A stretch of 11,449 nt of DNA, taken from positions 1 to 11,449 of the forward strand of contig UQWV01000057.1 of the NCBI GenBank assembly GCA_900544845.1, read 5' to 3'. The translations under genes were made by a program, and so were the position numbers. Origin of the DNA: an uncultured Collinsella sp. (GTDB lineage: Bacteria > Actinomycetota > Coriobacteriia > Coriobacteriales > Coriobacteriaceae). The notes under the pieces are model-generated. The model did no database searches. It was not told where the DNA came from and saw only the letters and a program-made list of their open reading frames with translations. Numbering within the stretch: position 1 is the stretch's first letter; each line of letters starts with the position of its first letter. Shown one piece after another: positions 7,929-11,449 of the stretch.

Positions 7929-9784
7929 TGGCAGACGAGACCAAGACTCAGATTCCCAAGCCCACCCGCCAGCGTGGTCCCATGGGCCGCATGGGCGGCA
8001 TGCGTCGCGGCGAAAAGGCCAAGGACTTTAAGGGCACCATGAGGCAGCTGCTCGGCTATATCGGCCAGCACAAGATTGCCGTGTTTGCCGCCGTCGCCTT
8101 TGCCGTGTGCTCGGTCATCTTTAACATTGTGGGACCCAAGGTGCTCGGCCAGGTTACGACCAAGCTGTTCGAAGGCCTGGTCGCCAAGGTCAACGGCACC
8201 GGCGACGTTGACTTTGACTGGATCGCCAAGACGCTCGGCTTTTTGCTCTGCCTGTATCTGGCGAGCTCTGTCTGCAGCCTGGTCCAGGGCTGGCTCATGA
8301 CCGGCGTCACGCAAAAGATCTGCTACCGCATGCGCAAGGAAATCGCCGCCAAGATTGCCGTCGTGCCGATGAGTTACTTCAACGGCCACAGCAAGGGAGA
8401 CGTACTCAGCCGCATCACCAACGACGTCGATACGCTGGGTCAGTCGCTCAACCAGAGCGTGACGCAGCTCATCACGTCGGTGACGCAGATTATCGGCGTG
8501 CTCGTCATGATGCTTTCGATCAGCCTGCCGCTTACCGGCGTCACCGTGCTCACGCTGCCGGCCGCCGCGATTATCTTGACCGTAATGATTCACTTCTCGC
8601 AGCCGTACTTCCGCGAGCAACAGCAGGTTCTGGGCGCCGTCAACGGCATTATCGAGGAGGACTTTGCCGGCCAGAACGTCATTCAGGTGTTCGACCGCGC
8701 CGAGGCCTCGATCGAAGAGTTCGACCGTCAAAACGACCGCCTCTTTATTAGTGGCTGGCGCTCGCAGTTCCTGTCGGGCCTGATGATGCCTCTTATGAGC
8801 TTGGTGGGCAACATGGGCTACGTGGGCGTCGTCGTGGTGGGCGCGCAGCTCGCGCTGACCGGCAATGCCACGCCCGGCGACATCCAGAGCTTTATCCAGT
8901 ACGTGCGCAACTTTACGCAACCCGTGCAGCAGCTGGGCAACGTGAGCAACACGATGCAGTCGATGGCTGCCGCCACCGAGCGCGTCTTTGAGTTCCTGGC
9001 CGCGCCCGAGGAGGAGCAGAAGGCCGACGCGCAGATTCCCGAGAAGCGCCCCGGCCACGTGGAGTTCGACCATGTCAAGTTTGGCTACACGCCCGACAAG
9101 ACCATCATCCACGACTTTAGCTGCGAGGCGCAGCCCGGCCAGACCATCGCCATCGTCGGCCCCACCGGCGCCGGCAAGACCACGCTCATTAAGCTGCTGC
9201 AGCGCTTCTACGACGTGGACGGCGGCTCGCTGCGTGTCGAGGGCGTCGATGTGCGCGACTGGGACCGCGCGGCACTGCGCGGCGAGTTTGCCATGGTGCT
9301 GCAGGACACCTGGCTGTTTAACGGTACCATCCGCGAGAACATCCGCTACGGACGCCCCGACGCGAGCGATGCCGAAGTCGAAGCCGCTGCACGTGCCGCA
9401 CGCTGCGACCACTTTATCCATACGCTCGCCGGCGGTTACGACTTTATGATCAACGAGGAGGGCACTAATCTGTCGCAGGGTCAGCGCCAGCTCGTGACCA
9501 TCGCCCGTGCCATTTTGGCCGACCGCCCGGCACTGATTCTGGACGAGGCGACTTCCAACGTCGACACCCGCACCGAGGAGCTCATCCAGCGTGCCATGGA
9601 TGCGCTGATGCAGGGCCGTACCAGCTTTGTCATCGCGCACCGCCTGTCCACGATCCGCAACGCCGACGTGATCTTGGTAATTCGCGACGGCGACATCGTC
9701 GAAAAGGGCACGCACGACGAGCTGCTCGCCCAAGGCGGTTTCTACGCCGACCTGTACAACTCGCAGTTCGACGAAGCAGCATAA
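7928..9784 (+). CDS. ABC exporter half-transporter, catalytically canonical subunit
   Basis: A 618-residue membrane-plus-ATPase half-transporter, partner of the preceding gene. A basic, Gly/Met-rich N-terminus (1-35) precedes TM1 (~49-68); further segments are at ~102-122, 183-224 and 286-308. ATPase motifs are Walker A GPTGAGKTT 411-419, Q-loop Gln459, signature LSQGQ 515-519, Walker B ALILDE 535-540 with the catalytic Glu540, D-loop SNVD 543-546 and switch His571. The signature has Gln in place of the first Gly. In a heterodimer this faces the first subunit's nucleotide site, so the one degenerate site would combine Asp694/Gln725 of the partner with this LSQGQ, while the working site uses Glu540/His571 here and VSGGQ of the partner. 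ATG overlaps the upstream TAA by one base, with AAGGAGG (7912-7918) nine bases before it, so translation is likely coupled. The intrinsic terminator follows 33 bases after the stop. Confidence 0.93.
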   Translation: MADETKTQIPKPTRQRGPMGRMGGMRRGEKAKDFKGTMRQLLGYIGQHKIAVFAAVAFAVCSVIFNIVGPKVLGQVTTKLFEGLVAKVNGTGDVDFDWIAKTLGFLLCLYLASSVCSLVQGWLMTGVTQKICYRMRKEIAAKIAVVPMSYFNGHSKGDVLSRITNDVDTLGQSLNQSVTQLITSVTQIIGVLVMMLSISLPLTGVTVLTLPAAAIILTVMIHFSQPYFREQQQVLGAVNGIIEEDFAGQNVIQVFDRAEASIEEFDRQNDRLFISGWRSQFLSGLMMPLMSLVGNMGYVGVVVVGAQLALTGNATPGDIQSFIQYVRNFTQPVQQLGNVSNTMQSMAAATERVFEFLAAPEEEQKADAQIPEKRPGHVEFDHVKFGYTPDKTIIHDFSCEAQPGQTIAIVGPTGAGKTTLIKLLQRFYDVDGGSLRVEGVDVRDWDRAALRGEFAMVLQDTWLFNGTIRENIRYGRPDASDAEVEAAARAARCDHFIHTLAGGYDFMINEEGTNLSQGQRQLVTIARAILADRPALILDEATSNVDTRTEELIQRAMDALMQGRTSFVIAHRLSTIRNADVILVIRDGDIVEKGTHDELLAQGGFYADLYNSQFDEAA

Positions 9785-9816
9785 ATTCGGCCGCAAGGAG
9801 CGAATAACGCCCGAGA

Positions 9817-9851
9817 ACGGGGGCGCAGGACAACCTGCGCCCCCGTTTTTT
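9817..9851 (+). terminator. Rho-independent terminator of the marR-ABC operon
   Basis: A perfect 13-bp stem, ACGGGGGCGCAGG (9817-9829) with CCTGCGCCCCCGT (9834-9846), has an ACAA tetraloop and a run of six T (9846-9851). It lies 33 bases after the second ABC gene. This is a textbook intrinsic terminator for the plus-strand operon. Confidence 0.95.
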
Positions 9852-9905
9852 CGTCCACGGCACTCGAATTAGCTCTCTTGGGGCCCGATTGACAGCCCCT
9901 TCCGG

Positions 9906-10145
9906 ACCCTGTGGCCAAAAAAGGTCAAATATGAGTACTGTTACATTTTTAGTAGCAGCCAAAACCGCCTCAAATGACCTCTTTGCGGCTTCTATACGCC
10001 TTCAAATTAATCAAAACGCCCGTTAGCATGCTTCTGTGTGCCAACGTTAATGAACATATTTGCTGTTGTGCCTATTATCTTGTAAGCTCGATATGAGACT
10101 ACGCCAGCAACAGTACTCATATTTGCCATTTTTTGCCCACGGGGT
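9906..10145. repeat. Pair of 37-base inverted repeats bounding a 240-base non-coding element
   Basis: The left arm is at 9906-9942 and the right arm, on the opposite strand, at 10109-10145. They match at 33 of 37 positions, and the inner 17 bases of each arm are identical (centred on CAAATATGAGTACTGTT). The 166 bases between the arms hold no convincing gene. The layout resembles a small non-autonomous mobile element (MITE-like) or two copies of a dispersed intergenic repeat facing each other. No target-site duplication is evident outside the arms, so transposition is not shown. Confidence 0.6.
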
Positions 10146-10224
10146 ATGCCGCAGAAGATCCAACTTGCTCCAGCGTGCCGTACGCCGACCCCCCTTCCGG
10201 CGAGTGCCGACATTTTCCCAGATA

Positions 10225-10263
10225 AAACCGACCAAAATAAACCTGTCCCTTTTTGGTAGGTTT
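10225..10263. repeat. REP-like imperfect palindrome upstream of the DAHP synthase promoter
   Basis: AAACC-G-ACCAAAA (10225-10237) pairs with TTTTGGT-A-GGTTT (10251-10263), 12 of 13 positions, around a 13-base loop containing ACCTGTCCCT. The AAACCT in the loop (10239-10244) can also pair with AGGTTT (10258-10263), giving alternative folds. It lies 15 bases before the -35 box, so it is not in the predicted transcript and would act on DNA or mark a dispersed repeat. A smaller hairpin, CGCCG/CGGCG (10183-10187 and 10198-10202), lies just upstream. Confidence 0.5.
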
Positions 10264-10278
10264 CGGGGTGACAAGGGC

Positions 10279-10307
10279 TTGCACTTTAGCGTGCGACAGC
10301 GGATAAT
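10279..10307 (+). promoter_or_regulatory. Housekeeping-type promoter of the DAHP synthase gene
   Basis: TTGCAC (10279-10284), a 17-base spacer and GATAAT (10302-10307) give five of six -10 matches and four of six -35 matches at ideal spacing. Transcription would begin near 10314, leaving a leader of about 48 bases. That is too short for a T-box or leader-peptide attenuator, so control by amino acids at this promoter would have to be by a repressor or by enzyme feedback. Confidence 0.75.
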
Positions 10308-10361
10308 GCCGAGCATTCGACAAAACGCTTATTGCTCTTTCTATAGATTGAGGAGGCCCCT

Positions 10362-11393
10362 ATGGCCATGGAATTCAAACGCAGGCTGCCGATACCCATG
10401 GAGATCCGCGAGGAAATGCCGCTTTCTGCCGAGCTTACCGCCAAAAAGCAGGCATTTGACGCCGAGGTCGCCAAAGTCTTTACCGGCGAGGACGCACGTA
10501 AGGTGCTCATCATCGGCCCGTGCTCTGCCGACCGCGAGGATTCGGTGCTCGAGTATATGAACCGACTGGCCAAGACCGCCGAAGAGGTCAAGGACAAGCT
10601 CATCATCATTCCGCGCGTCTACACCAACAAGCCGCGCACCAAGGGCACTGGCTACAAGGGCCTGCTGCACAACCCCGACCCCGAGGCGCCCGATGACCTG
10701 CTCGAAGGCGTTAAGGCCATCCGCCACATGCACCTGCGCGTCATCGAGGAGACCGGTTTCTTTACCGCCGACGAGATGCTCTACCCGTCCAACTACCAAT
10801 ACCTCGTTGACCTGCTGAGCTATGTGGCCGTGGGCGCACGCTCGGTCGAGAACCAGGAGCATCGCCTGGTGTCGAGCGGCATTTCGGTACCCGTCGGCAT
10901 GAAGAATCCCACTGCCGGCTCTACCACCGTTATGCTCAACTCCATTTACGCCGCGCAGGCGCACCAGAGCTTCATCTTCCGCAACTGGGAGGTCGAGTGC
11001 GACGGCAATCCGCTCGCGCACGCCGTTATGCGTGGTTACATCGGCCTCGATGGCCGCACCTACCCCAACTACCACTACGAGCACCTCGAGCGCCTGGCCG
11101 AGCGCTACACCGAGCACGCCGGCTATGCCAATCCGGCAGCGGTCATCGACTGCAACCACGACAACTCGGGCAAGCGTCCGCTGGAGCAGTATCGCATTTG
11201 CAAGGAGGTGCTCGACAGCTGCCGCCGCAACGAGTCCATCTCCAAGCTGGTCAAGGGCTTTATGATCGAGTCCTACCTGGAGGACGGCAACCAGCCGGTC
11301 GACGGCGGTGTCTTTGGCAAGTCGATCACCGACCCGTGCCTGGGCTGGGAAAAGACCGACTACCTCATCCACGAGATCGCGGAGCGGGTTTAG
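10362..11393 (+). CDS. 3-deoxy-7-phosphoheptulonate (DAHP) synthase, class I
   Basis: This enzyme joins phosphoenolpyruvate and erythrose 4-phosphate to DAHP, the first step of the shikimate pathway. The 343-residue protein is of AroF/G/H type (E. coli ~350). The PEP-binding blocks are present: GPCSAD 52-57, NKPRTKGTGYKG 89-100, GARSVENQEHR 158-168 and PVGMKNPT 177-184. The four metal ligands expected from AroG are Cys54, His266 (DCNHDNSGK 263-271), Glu303 (MIESYLEDGNQ 301-311) and Asp324 (SITDPCLGW 321-329). KNPTAGS replaces the KNGTDG of E. coli AroG, marking a somewhat different subgroup. Which aromatic amino acid inhibits it cannot be read from sequence. AGGAGG (10351-10356) lies 5 bases before the ATG at 10362; a second ATG at 10368 is 11 bases away and also possible. 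The gene stands alone with its own promoter. The last 56 bases of the window hold only a weak inverted repeat (11401-11406 with 11440-11445). Confidence 0.93.
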   Translation: MAMEFKRRLPIPMEIREEMPLSAELTAKKQAFDAEVAKVFTGEDARKVLIIGPCSADREDSVLEYMNRLAKTAEEVKDKLIIIPRVYTNKPRTKGTGYKGLLHNPDPEAPDDLLEGVKAIRHMHLRVIEETGFFTADEMLYPSNYQYLVDLLSYVAVGARSVENQEHRLVSSGISVPVGMKNPTAGSTTVMLNSIYAAQAHQSFIFRNWEVECDGNPLAHAVMRGYIGLDGRTYPNYHYEHLERLAERYTEHAGYANPAAVIDCNHDNSGKRPLEQYRICKEVLDSCRRNESISKLVKGFMIESYLEDGNQPVDGGVFGKSITDPCLGWEKTDYLIHEIAERV

Positions 11394-11449
11394 TTACGCG
11401 GGTCGCATTTGAGACAATCTGACGTTCAACTTCAAGGGCGCGACCGGAA

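Noticed and set aside
9889..9917. TTGACA at 9889-9894 as a promoter after the terminator
   Set aside because: No -10-like hexamer follows at 16-18 bases (TGGCCA or similar), and no gene begins nearby.
9880..10160. Target-site duplication around the 37-base inverted repeats
   Set aside because: The flanks (CCTTCCGG on the left, ATGCCGCA on the right) share no convincing direct repeat.
10060..10560. 166-codon plus-strand frame running from the intergenic repeats into the DAHP synthase gene
   Set aside because: It runs in another frame over the real gene's promoter, ribosome binding site and 5' end, and its product is Arg/Ser/Pro-rich with no domain.

Overview
The window looks like part of an anaerobic, fermentative, high-GC Gram-positive genome, most probably a Coriobacteriia gut actinobacterium such as Collinsella. 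This is an inference from the GC-rich coding bias, the pyruvate formate-lyase, the AGGAGG-type ribosome binding sites and the general gene style. No rRNA or species marker is present. The first ~110 bases are low-complexity (a run of 30 C, then a rough A/T and G/C palindrome) and look like a contig edge.

Left half, all on the minus strand (read right to left). An SDR oxidoreductase gene (4861-4112) is followed by a 2-keto-3-deoxygluconate permease gene, kdgT (4003-2990), in what looks like a two-gene operon with a hairpin between the genes and a strong hairpin after kdgT. A 466-base gap then leads to pyruvate formate-lyase, which is split. A 683-residue catalytic core (2523-472) carries the Cys-Cys active site but stops just before the glycyl radical domain. 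After 85 bases holding two hairpins and a fresh ribosome binding site comes an 83-residue glycyl radical protein (386-135). Together they add up to about one normal PFL. The activating enzyme is not in the window.

Right half, plus strand. Divergent from the SDR gene is a compact operon: a MarR-family repressor (5113-5562), then two ABC exporter half-transporters (5559-7928 and 7928-9784). The genes overlap by 4 and 1 bases, and the operon ends in an excellent intrinsic terminator (9817-9851). The two halves form a classic asymmetric heterodimer: the first has Asp in place of the catalytic Glu and Gln in place of the switch His, while the second is catalytically canonical but has an LSQGQ signature. 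The first half also has a ~210-residue extracytoplasmic insertion between TM1 and TM2. A 15-bp perfect inverted repeat flanks the MarR ribosome binding site and covers its GTG start, suggesting autoregulation.

The 9852-10361 gap holds a pair of 37-base inverted repeats (33/37 identical) bounding 240 bases, a separate 39-base REP-like palindrome, and a well-formed promoter (TTGCAC, 17 bases, GATAAT). That promoter drives a class I DAHP synthase gene (10362-11393), the first step of aromatic amino acid synthesis. The most interesting items are the split PFL, the inverted-repeat element upstream of the DAHP synthase gene, and the MarR operator/start-codon hairpin.
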